From Arthrobacter sp. ZGTC131 (lineage in GTDB: Bacteria > Actinomycetota > Actinomycetes > Actinomycetales > Micrococcaceae), in contig NZ_PJIK01000017.1 in NCBI RefSeq assembly GCF_002929275.1, positions 39,295 to 103,294 on the forward strand: 64,000 bases of DNA. Direction: 5' to 3'. The translations under genes and the position numbers were made by a program. Every line of letters begins with the position of its first letter. Position 1 is the first letter of the stretch. Positions 18,417 through 26,065 of the stretch are shown one piece after another. The notes beneath the pieces are model-generated. The model worked only from the letters and a program-made list of their open reading frames with translations, was not told where the DNA came from and searched no databases.

Positions 18417-19324
18417 GCACCACGGCAACGCGCGCAGGCTTTCCCACCGCAGAGCGGCACCGTTCCGGCAGCAGGCCGAAACGTCACTACGGAACGCACA
18501 TCTTCCTCACGGCCATGGCGGTCATGTGGCTCATCCCGTTGGGATGGGCGCTCTTCACGGCCCTGCGGCCCATCGCCTCCACCAATGAACACGGCTACTT
18601 CAGCATCGCCGGCGAGTTCAACTTCGACAACTTCGTCCAGGCCTGGACGCAGGGCGGCATCGCCAAGTACTTCTGGAACTCGGTGATCATCTCCGTTCCG
18701 GCCGTCCTTCTCGTGCTCTTTCTTTCGTCCATGATGGCGTTCGCCGTCAGCCGGGTGAGCTGGAAGTTCAATGTCACGCTGCTCATCATGTTCACGGCCG
18801 GCAACCTGCTGCCGCCCCAGGTTCTGGCGGCCCCGCTGTTCGAGATGGCCAAGCACTTCGAGGTGCCGTATGCCTTCAGCGATTCGGGCAACATGCTCAA
18901 CACCTACATTGTGGTCATCGCCGTGAACACCGCCTTCCAGATGGGCTTCTGCACGTTCGTCCTTTCCAATTACATGAAGGCGCTGTCCCCGGACCTGACC
19001 GAGGCCGCGCTGGTGGACGGGGCGGGCATCTGGCGCCAGTACCGGGAGATCATCATGCCGCTGTGCCGGCCGGCCTTTGCCGCCCTCGGCACGCTGGAAG
19101 TCATCTTCATCTACAACGACTATTTCTGGCCGCTTATTTTCATCCAGAGCGGCGACAGGCTCCCGGTCACCACGGCCATCAACAACCTCCAGGGCGAATT
19201 CCTGAACGACTACAACCTGCTGGCCGCCGGAGCCGTCATCACCGTGATTCCGACGCTGATTGTCTACCTGCTCCTGCAGCGGCAGTTTGTTGCCGGGCTG
19301 ACTCTCGGTTCCAGCAAGGGGTAG
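18413..19324 (+). CDS. Sugar ABC transporter permease (MalG-like)
   Basis: 303 residues, six predicted membrane helices and an EAA loop (LTEAALVDGAGIWRQYREI) near the C-terminus, as in MalG-type permeases. It forms the channel with the preceding permease. No ATP-binding subunit gene follows; a regulator does. Confidence 0.93.
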   Translation: MSTTATRAGFPTAERHRSGSRPKRHYGTHIFLTAMAVMWLIPLGWALFTALRPIASTNEHGYFSIAGEFNFDNFVQAWTQGGIAKYFWNSVIISVPAVLLVLFLSSMMAFAVSRVSWKFNVTLLIMFTAGNLLPPQVLAAPLFEMAKHFEVPYAFSDSGNMLNTYIVVIAVNTAFQMGFCTFVLSNYMKALSPDLTEAALVDGAGIWRQYREIIMPLCRPAFAALGTLEVIFIYNDYFWPLIFIQSGDRLPVTTAINNLQGEFLNDYNLLAAGAVITVIPTLIVYLLLQRQFVAGLTLGSSKG

Positions 19325-19378
19325 GCGAAGATGGTAGGAGCAGCCACACCGCCGCCGTCACCGCTTGAGAGGATTCCC

Positions 19379-20161
19379 ATGCTTCCCGCAGCCCGCCACC
19401 AGTCCATCGTGGATGCCGTCCAGCGCGAGCGCGTGGTCCGGGTCTCTGACCTCGCCCAGCATCTGGGCGTCTCCCTCATGACCGTGCGCCGGGACATCGA
19501 GATGCTGGAGGAAAGCGGGCAGGTGGAGCGGATCCACGGCGGCGCCAAGCTGCCCGGGGACGCGAGCACCCACGAGCCCGGGTTCGAGCTCAAGTCCACC
19601 CAGCTGACCCTCCAGAAACGCGCCATTGCCGTGGAGGCCGCCACCATGGTTCATGAGGGCATGGCAGTGGCCTTGAGCGCCGGTACCACCACCTGGGCGC
19701 TGGCCAAGGAACTGGTGAACGGGCCGCGGATCACCGTGGTGACCAACTCGATCCGGATCGCCGACCTCTTCCATCACGGGGCAGCGTCAGGCGGCCCGCG
19801 GCACAGCTCGACGGTGATCCTCATCGGCGGCGAGCGCACGCCGTCGGACGCCTTGGTGGGACCCATCGCCACCGCGGCGCTCAGGCAGCTGCACCTGGAC
19901 CTGCTGTTCCTCGGCGTGCACGGCATGGACGCCGAGGCCGGCTACACAACCCCCAACCTGCTGGAGGCTGAAACCGACCGCGCCTTCGTTGCCGCTTCCC
20001 GCAAGGTGGTGGTCCTGGCCGACCACAGCAAGTGGGGCACTCAGGGCATCAGCACCATCGCGAAACTCGAGGAAGCCGACGAGGTAATCAGTGATGCCGG
20101 CCTGTCCGGCGAAGCCCAGCGGCTCCTCAGCGACCGGGTGAGCCGGCTCCGGCTCGTCTAG
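19379..20161 (+). CDS. DeoR/GlpR family transcriptional regulator
   Basis: 260 residues from ATG 19379, preceded by GAGAGG. An earlier in-frame ATG at 19331 would add 16 residues absent from typical family members. The N-terminal winged helix (RVSDLAQHLGVSLMTVRRDI, then IHGGAKLPG) is diagnostic of DeoR proteins. The C-terminal DeoRC sensor domain follows (GTTTWALAKEL, GVHGMDAEAGYTTPNL), which binds phosphorylated sugars. It sits directly after the permease genes and probably controls that operon. It converges with the LacI-type gene six bases away. Confidence 0.92.
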   Translation: MLPAARHQSIVDAVQRERVVRVSDLAQHLGVSLMTVRRDIEMLEESGQVERIHGGAKLPGDASTHEPGFELKSTQLTLQKRAIAVEAATMVHEGMAVALSAGTTTWALAKELVNGPRITVVTNSIRIADLFHHGAASGGPRHSSTVILIGGERTPSDALVGPIATAALRQLHLDLLFLGVHGMDAEAGYTTPNLLEAETDRAFVAASRKVVVLADHSKWGTQGISTIAKLEEADEVISDAGLSGEAQRLLSDRVSRLRLV

Positions 20162-20167
20162 AAGCCC

Positions 20168-21196
20168 TCAGCCGCAGCCGCAGGACTGCCTGACCAGCAG
20201 CTGCGTCGGAAAGACGCGGTGCTGCGGGGGTTCGGCACGGTCGGCGCCGACAAGCGCGCGCACTGCGGCCTCCGCCATTGCGCGCACGGGCTGTTCCACG
20301 GTGGTCAGCGGCGGCCACGAATACTCCGCCTCCACAGAGCCGTCGAAAGATGCCAGCGCCACGTCGCCGGGAACTGACAGCCCCGCTTCGTGGAGGGCCC
20401 GGAGTATGCCGATCGCCTGCATGTCGGAGCTGGCAAAGATGGCCGTTGGCCGGTTTGCCGAGGCAAGGAGGCGCTTGCCGGCCGCGTAACCCCCGACCCT
20501 GGTGAACGCGCTGCGCGCTATCGGCCCTTCCGGCAGTCCGGCGTCCTCGAGGGCCTGCAGCCACCCGTCCTCACGCGCGTCCCCTTCGTTGCCTGTGGTG
20601 GTACCCATGGCCAGGCCGATGTTGGTGTGGCCATGCCCGATCAGGTGCTCCACGGCCGTGCGGGCTCCTTCAGCCAGGTCCACACCCACCGTGGTGAAAC
20701 TTGCGGACCTCTCGCTGTGACTCAGGAGCACGGACGGTATCTCCGCAGCCTGCAAGTCAGCCAGATCCGGGTCCAGGAGCACACTCGCCAAGACCACGCC
20801 GTCCACCTGCCGGGCGGCGAGGTTCCGGATATTCCGGCGCTCCTTGGCCAGGTTCCCGTCCGAGTTCGTCAGGAACAGTGCGAAGCCCAGCTCTGCCGCC
20901 GCGTCCTCCACTGCATGGGCCAGCAGGGAGAAGAAGGGGTTGCTGTTATCAGGGATGATGAGGCCGATAGTCTCGGTTGACCCCAGCTTCAGCGCCCTCG
21001 CGGCCGCGTTGGGGCGGTAACCCAGCAGCCTGATGGCCTCCTGGACCTTGGCTTCGGTGGCCGGCGCCACCTTCTTGGGCCCGCCGTTGACCACATAACT
21101 GACGACGGCGGTGCTCACCCCGGCGTACCGGGCAACATCCTTGCGGGTCACCTGGGTTCGCGGGGCGGGCACTGCCGGAATCGTCATGGTGTCCAT
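20168..21196 (-). CDS. LacI family transcriptional regulator
   Basis: 342 residues. The N-terminal HTH and hinge helix are clear (TRKDVARYAGVSTAVVSYVV), followed by a periplasmic-binding-protein-like sensor domain (LKLGSTETIGLIIPDNSNPF, ASSDMQAIGILRAL). It is five bases downstream of the oxidoreductase gene and so probably co-transcribed with it, divergent from the second ABC/alpha-galactosidase operon. Paired palindromes in the divergent promoter are its likely operators. The C-terminal QSCGCG is common in actinobacterial LacI proteins. Confidence 0.94.
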   Translation of the reverse strand: MDTMTIPAVPAPRTQVTRKDVARYAGVSTAVVSYVVNGGPKKVAPATEAKVQEAIRLLGYRPNAAARALKLGSTETIGLIIPDNSNPFFSLLAHAVEDAAAELGFALFLTNSDGNLAKERRNIRNLAARQVDGVVLASVLLDPDLADLQAAEIPSVLLSHSERSASFTTVGVDLAEGARTAVEHLIGHGHTNIGLAMGTTTGNEGDAREDGWLQALEDAGLPEGPIARSAFTRVGGYAAGKRLLASANRPTAIFASSDMQAIGILRALHEAGLSVPGDVALASFDGSVEAEYSWPPLTTVEQPVRAMAEAAVRALVGADRAEPPQHRVFPTQLLVRQSCGCG

Positions 21197-21201
21197 GCTA
21201 G

Positions 21202-22404
21202 CTACAGCACCGCCGGAGCATCGCCAAAGTCGCGGATGGCCAGCCGTTCACCGTTGCGCAGGGCCGAATCGTGGGCCACGATCCCCGGCAGCGTAAAGCG
21301 GGCGGCGACCCAGGCGTTGACCGGCGGAAGCGTTCCGGTGTTGACCGCCGTCACGAAGTCGTCTACGAGGAACTGGTGGCTGCCCTCGTGCCCGTTGGGG
21401 GCTCCCCGGAACTCGTCCGGAAGGCGCTCGAGGTCGTGCACGGGGGCCAGGCCGGAGATGAACGCGTCCCGCAGTTCGGGGGCGACGTCCGCCAAAGACG
21501 GGTCATCGAGCGGGATGCTCGGCCGCGTCTCCACCTGCTCGGAGATGTCGTGAACGTTCTGCTTGTCCTGCCACACCGTCACCTTTGCCAGCTGCTCAAA
21601 GCTTGCCTCGGTGCCGAAGAACCGGAAACGGGACTCGCGGATGTGGGACGGATAGCCGACGCGGCGCATCTCGTTGGTGCGCATCACGCCGCCGTCGTTC
21701 AGTTCAAAAAGCGCCGTGGCGTTGGAGAAGTCGTTGCCAAACATACTGACATCCTTGTCGAACACGCCGTCCTGGCGGTCGTCCTTCACGCCCACGCAAC
21801 TGACGCTCACGGCGTGGGCGGGCACCGCACCAAGCACGCCGCCGATCGCATGGGTGGGGTAGAGCATGGGCGGGTAGCTGGCGGTTTCCTTCCAGCGCTC
21901 GCCGCCGCTGTACTCGTACGCGTCGTAAAAGCCCAGGTCCATGTCGTGGACGTAGTCGCCTTCGCTGTAGAAGATCCGGCCGAACTTTCCGGCCGCGTGC
22001 TGCTGGCGGGCATAGACCGTGGCCGGGTTGTAGTAGCTGGTCTCCCCCATCGCGTAGACGAGCCCAGTCTCCTGGACGGCCTCCATGATCTGCTCGATCT
22101 CGGCCTCGGAGATCGCCATCGGCACGGCCGAGTACACGTGCTTGCCGGCCCGGAGGGCCTGCACCACGAGCGGGCCGTGCGTCCAGCGCTGGGTAAAGAT
22201 GGCGACGGCGTCGACGTCGGACGCCAGCAGTTCGTCCAAGCTGGCCAGGGTTCCGTCCAGGCCCCATCTTTCCTGGGCGGCCGCGGCCCGCTCGGCGCGC
22301 TCGTCGACGACGAACACCTCGCTCACACCGGGGTGGAGCTTGAAGAGATGGGCGAAGTGGCCGCCGAACTGGCCGACGCCAACTACTCCGATGGAAAACG
22401 TCAT
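21202..22404 (-). CDS. Gfo/Idh/MocA family oxidoreductase
   Basis: 400 residues. An N-terminal Rossmann fold (IGVVGVGQFGGHFAHLF) binds NAD(P), with the family motif EKP-like segment here GKHVYSAVPMA in place of EKP. The C-terminal alpha/beta domain follows. It probably oxidises or reduces a sugar or inositol derivative from the adjacent uptake system. The substitution in the EKP region (AVP), where the catalytic Lys normally sits, is notable and leaves the exact activity open. First gene of the minus-strand operon, with lacI downstream. Confidence 0.88.
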   Translation of the reverse strand: MTFSIGVVGVGQFGGHFAHLFKLHPGVSEVFVVDERAERAAAAQERWGLDGTLASLDELLASDVDAVAIFTQRWTHGPLVVQALRAGKHVYSAVPMAISEAEIEQIMEAVQETGLVYAMGETSYYNPATVYARQQHAAGKFGRIFYSEGDYVHDMDLGFYDAYEYSGGERWKETASYPPMLYPTHAIGGVLGAVPAHAVSVSCVGVKDDRQDGVFDKDVSMFGNDFSNATALFELNDGGVMRTNEMRRVGYPSHIRESRFRFFGTEASFEQLAKVTVWQDKQNVHDISEQVETRPSIPLDDPSLADVAPELRDAFISGLAPVHDLERLPDEFRGAPNGHEGSHQFLVDDFVTAVNTGTLPPVNAWVAARFTLPGIVAHDSALRNGERLAIRDFGDAPAVL

Positions 22405-22499
22405 TGTCTAGTGCCTCTCGTGGTTCCGGATGTTTGGGAACGTGGCGTTCCGACGAGCCCCAAAGCGGAGCAGCTCGCTTGTGGCACAGTCTTCCACTC

Positions 22500-22595
22500 G
22501 AATCTACACGAGTCAACGAGTTGGACATCGGATCGAAGAAATTCCTACAAACCAGGAAATTTTCCTTGCCACCTCAAATCTACTCGTGTAGATTC
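22500..22595. promoter_or_regulatory. Paired LacI-type operators in the divergent promoter
   Basis: The 14-mer GAATCTACACGAGT occurs at 22500-22513 on the plus strand and again, inverted, at 22582-22595. The second copy is part of a perfect palindrome, AATCTAC-TCGT-GTAGATT (22577-22594). The first copy is a half-matching version (AATCTAC-ACGA-GTCAACG). The centres are about 76 bp apart, so a LacI dimer pair could loop the DNA. The proximal site lies 45 bp before the permease start. Confidence 0.75.
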
Positions 22596-22638
22596 AGTGG
22601 CGATTGTTAGTCACATCACACATCAGGAAGGGTCGACG

Positions 22639-23586
22639 ATGACCACCCTTACCAAGAACCCCCCGGCAGCGGCGGACAAGCAGCCGCCGCATTCCAGAAG
22701 GCGCCGCCCTGCGATGGCAGGCCTGGGCGATCTGAGGATCGCGCTGCTGTTCATCCTCCCGGCCATGATCGGCTTCGTCTTTTTCTACGTCGTTCCCACC
22801 ATCCGCGGCGTGTACCTGAGCTTCACGGAGTACAACATCCTCGGAGACCCGGAATGGGTGGGGCTGGACAACTACACAGCGATCGCCAAGGACCCGCTCT
22901 TCTGGAATTCCCTGGCCGTCACCGGCCAGTACGTCCTGATCAACATCGCCCTACAGACAGCACTGGCACTGGGCCTCGCCCTCCTCATGCACCAGGTAGC
23001 GAAATCCACGCTCATCCGCGGCGCCCTACTCCTGCCCTACCTGATGTCAAACGTCATCGCGGCGCTGCTCTGGTTCTGGATGCTCGATTATCAGATCGGT
23101 GTCGTCAACCAGTTCATCGAGTGGGCGGGCATGTCCCGCGTAGCGTTCTTCGGCAGCGAGGAGTGGGCAATCCCCACCCAGGCCCTGATTAACACTTGGC
23201 GCCACATGGGGTACACGGCGCTGCTGATCTTCGCCGGCCTTCAGGCCATCCCGCAACATCTCTATGAAGTTGCAAACCTGGACGGCGCTACGCCGTTCCA
23301 GACCTTCCGCAAAATCACCCTCCCCCTGCTGCGTCCGGTCATGGTCCTGGTTCTGGTCGTGACAGTGATCGGCTCATTCCAGGTCTTCGACACCGTGGCC
23401 GTGACCACCCAGGGCGGACCGGTCAACGCCACCCGCGTCATCCAGTACTACATCTACCAGCGCGCCTTCACCGAGTCGGACTTCGGGTACGGATCCGCCA
23501 TCGCCGTCATTCTCTTCCTCATCCTCGCTCTCGTGGCCTTCATCCAGATGAAGTTCCTCAAGGGCAACGAGTCGGACCTGGACTAA
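22639..23586 (+). CDS. Sugar ABC transporter permease (MalF-like), alpha-galactoside cassette
   Basis: 315 residues from ATG 22639, preceded by AGGAAGGG. The frame is open far upstream through the antisense of the oxidoreductase gene, but that extension is not protein-like. Six predicted membrane helices and an EAA loop (LYEVANLDGATPFQTFRKI). First gene of an operon of two permeases, a binding protein and an alpha-galactosidase, so galactosides such as melibiose or raffinose are the likely cargo. Confidence 0.92.
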   Translation: MTTLTKNPPAAADKQPPHSRRRRPAMAGLGDLRIALLFILPAMIGFVFFYVVPTIRGVYLSFTEYNILGDPEWVGLDNYTAIAKDPLFWNSLAVTGQYVLINIALQTALALGLALLMHQVAKSTLIRGALLLPYLMSNVIAALLWFWMLDYQIGVVNQFIEWAGMSRVAFFGSEEWAIPTQALINTWRHMGYTALLIFAGLQAIPQHLYEVANLDGATPFQTFRKITLPLLRPVMVLVLVVTVIGSFQVFDTVAVTTQGGPVNATRVIQYYIYQRAFTESDFGYGSAIAVILFLILALVAFIQMKFLKGNESDLD

Positions 23587-23596
23587 GGAGTCCCGC

Positions 23597-24523
23597 ATGA
23601 CCACCACCACAAGCCGCGCACCGCAGCCGGCCGCAGCCCGCCGCCGTCGTTCGTTCAACCCCCGCCGAGCGGGTGCATGGGCCCTCCTGGTCCTGGCCAT
23701 CGCAGTCTCCGTGCTGCCGTTCCTCTGGGTGCTGCGCACGGCGCTGTCCACCAACGGGGCGCTGGCTTCCCAATCAGCCAGCCTGCTTCCCGCGGACTTC
23801 ACCTTCGGCGCCTTCATGCGTGTCTTCGGGCTGCAAAGCCCGGCCGACGCAGTCGCCGAGGGCGGTTCCGGTGCCGCCATCGACTTCTGGCTCTACCTGC
23901 GGAACTCCATCATCTTCTCCTCCATCACCACAGCCGGGGCCGTCTTCTTCAGCGCTATGGCTGCCTACGCCTTTGCCCGGCTGCGCTGGAAGGGCCGGAA
24001 CGCGGTATTCAGCCTTTTCCTGGGCACCATGCTGGTCCCGCCGATCTTCACGGCCCTGCCCAACTTCCTGTTGATCAAGAACCTGGACCTGCTCAACACG
24101 ATGCTCGGCATGGTCCTGCCTTACGTCTTTATGACGCCGTTCGCCATCTTCTTCCTTCGTCAGTTCTTCCTGAACATGTCCCGCGAGGTCGAAGAAGCAG
24201 CCATGCTCGACGGCGCCAAGCACCTGCGCATCTTCTTCCAGATCGTCCTGCCGAACGCCGCGGCGCCGCTGGCCACCCTGGCGCTGCTGACCTTCATCGG
24301 CCAGTGGAACGAATACTTCTGGCCGCTGCTCGTCGGATCCCAGGATGATGTGCGCGTACTGCAGGTGGGGCTCGGCGTCTTCAAGTCCCAGTCCCCGCAG
24401 GGCGCCCCGGACTGGTCCGGCCTCATGGCCGCCACCCTCGTTTCGGCGCTGCCGGTCCTGGTCCTCTTCGCCGCTTTCGGCAAGAGGATCGTGAACTCCA
24501 TCGGCTTCTCCGGCATCAAGTAA
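23597..24523 (+). CDS. Sugar ABC transporter permease (MalG-like), alpha-galactoside cassette
   Basis: 308 residues, six predicted membrane helices, EAA loop VEEAAMLDGAKHLRIFFQIV. It follows the first permease after ten bases with an AAGGAG ribosome-binding site. Pairs with that permease to form the import channel. Confidence 0.93.
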   Translation: MTTTTSRAPQPAAARRRRSFNPRRAGAWALLVLAIAVSVLPFLWVLRTALSTNGALASQSASLLPADFTFGAFMRVFGLQSPADAVAEGGSGAAIDFWLYLRNSIIFSSITTAGAVFFSAMAAYAFARLRWKGRNAVFSLFLGTMLVPPIFTALPNFLLIKNLDLLNTMLGMVLPYVFMTPFAIFFLRQFFLNMSREVEEAAMLDGAKHLRIFFQIVLPNAAAPLATLALLTFIGQWNEYFWPLLVGSQDDVRVLQVGLGVFKSQSPQGAPDWSGLMAATLVSALPVLVLFAAFGKRIVNSIGFSGIK

Positions 24524-24577
24524 TCCCGTTTTCCGATTCCAACCAACGCACCCTCCTGCACATCTGAAAGGTAAATC

Positions 24578-25921
24578 ATGAAGAAATCCATCGGCGCCGT
24601 CGCTGCCGCCGCAGCAATCGCCCTTTCCCTGTCCGCCTGTGGCGGCGGATCCTCCGCCACATCCGCCAAGGCCAAGGGAGAAATCAACTACTGGCTCTGG
24701 GACGCCAACCAGCTCCCGGCATACCAGCAGTGCGCCACGGACTTCACCAAGGCCAACCCGGACATCAAGGTCAAGATCACTCAGCGCGGGTGGGACGACT
24801 ACTGGAGCACCCTCACCAATGGGTTCGTCGGCGGTACTGCGCCGGACGTCTTCACCAACCACCTCGGACGCTACGGCGAACTCGCTGAGAACAAGCAGCT
24901 GCTGGCCATTGACGAGGCTGTGGAGAAAGACAATGTCGACCTGGCAGCCTACAACGAGGGCCTCGCCGACCTCTGGGTGGGCCAGGACGGCAAGCGCTAC
25001 GGACTGCCCAAGGACTGGGACACGATTGCCCTCTTCTACAACAAAACAATGCTCGCCAGCGCAGGTGTCTCCGAGGACGAGATGAAGAATCTCACCTGGA
25101 ACCCGGAGGACGGCGGCACATACGAGAAGGTCATCGCCCACCTCACCGTTGACAAGAACGGCAAGCGCGGGGACGAGGCCGGCTTCGACAAGAACAACGT
25201 CGCCGTCTATGGCCTCGGACTCAACGGCGGCGGCGATTCCTCAGGCCAGACGGAGTGGAGCTACCTCACCAACTCCACGGGCTGGTCCCATACGGACAAG
25301 AACCCGTGGGGCACGCACTACAACTACGATGACCCGAAGTTCCAGGCCTCTATCGCCTGGTTCGCCGGGCTGGTTCAGAAGGGCTACATGCCCAAGCTTG
25401 AGACCACTGTCGGTGCGAGCATGGCCGATACCTTCGCAGCCGGGAAGTCTGCCATCAACGCTCACGGGTCCTGGATGATCGGCCAGTACACCGGCTACAA
25501 GAACGTTAAGGTGGGAATCGCCCCCACACCCGAAGGTCCGGAAGGCAAGCGCGCCAGCATGTTCAACGGACTTGCCGACTCCATCTGGGCCGGCACTAAA
25601 AACCCCGTCGCTTCAGTCAAGTGGGTCGAGTACCTCGCATCGGCTGCCTGCCAGGACGTCGTCGCTTCCAAGGCGGTTGTCTTCCCGGCACTCAAGGCCT
25701 CTTCCGACAAAGCCGCGGCAGCCTTCGAAGCCAAGAACGTGGACGTTTCGGCCTTCACCGAACACGTCAAGAACAAGACCACGTTCCTGTACCCCATCAC
25801 GGACAACACCGCCAAGGTCAAGGGCATTATGGAGCCTGCGATGGACGCCGTGGTGTCCGGTAAGGCTCCCGCCAGCTCCCTGACCCAGGCCAGCGAACAG
25901 GTCAACTCGCTCTTCAAGTAG
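24578..25921 (+). CDS. Extracellular sugar-binding lipoprotein, alpha-galactoside cassette
   Basis: 447 residues. A short Sec-type lipoprotein signal (MKKSIGAVAAAAAIALSLSACG, lipobox LSAC) is followed by a family 1 solute-binding protein (NYWLWDANQLPAYQQC, GLPKDWDTIALFYNKTML). A GAAAGG sequence precedes the start. Binds the substrate for the two preceding permeases. A large hairpin separates it from the alpha-galactosidase gene. Confidence 0.93.
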   Translation: MKKSIGAVAAAAAIALSLSACGGGSSATSAKAKGEINYWLWDANQLPAYQQCATDFTKANPDIKVKITQRGWDDYWSTLTNGFVGGTAPDVFTNHLGRYGELAENKQLLAIDEAVEKDNVDLAAYNEGLADLWVGQDGKRYGLPKDWDTIALFYNKTMLASAGVSEDEMKNLTWNPEDGGTYEKVIAHLTVDKNGKRGDEAGFDKNNVAVYGLGLNGGGDSSGQTEWSYLTNSTGWSHTDKNPWGTHYNYDDPKFQASIAWFAGLVQKGYMPKLETTVGASMADTFAAGKSAINAHGSWMIGQYTGYKNVKVGIAPTPEGPEGKRASMFNGLADSIWAGTKNPVASVKWVEYLASAACQDVVASKAVVFPALKASSDKAAAAFEAKNVDVSAFTEHVKNKTTFLYPITDNTAKVKGIMEPAMDAVVSGKAPASSLTQASEQVNSLFK

Positions 25922-25973
25922 GGCCGAATCCGGGCTAAACCAAAGCCCAGGCGTCCACTGCAGCACCGCGTCC

Positions 25974-26015
25974 GCGGGGCCGGCACCAGCACAGGCTGTG
26001 CGGTGCCGGCCCCGC
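25974..26015 (+). terminator. Large hairpin between binding-protein and alpha-galactosidase genes
   Basis: A perfect 14-bp stem (GCGGGGCCGGCACC / GGTGCCGGCCCCGC) extends, after a bulged A, by five more pairs (GCACA / TGTGC) around a three-base loop. It is 52 bp after one gene and 50 bp before the next. It could be a partial terminator or a transcript-stabilising element that raises binding-protein mRNA relative to the enzyme. Confidence 0.75.
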
Positions 26016-26065
26016 AGCGACTTTCCTTACCTTCCGCTTTTGCTCCTCACGAAAGAGAATTACTT

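Noticed and set aside
21271-22638. Upstream in-frame extension of the second-cassette permease by 456 codons
   Set aside because: It lies antisense to the oxidoreductase gene and runs through the operator region; the ATG at 22639 has a strong ribosome-binding site and gives the normal permease length.
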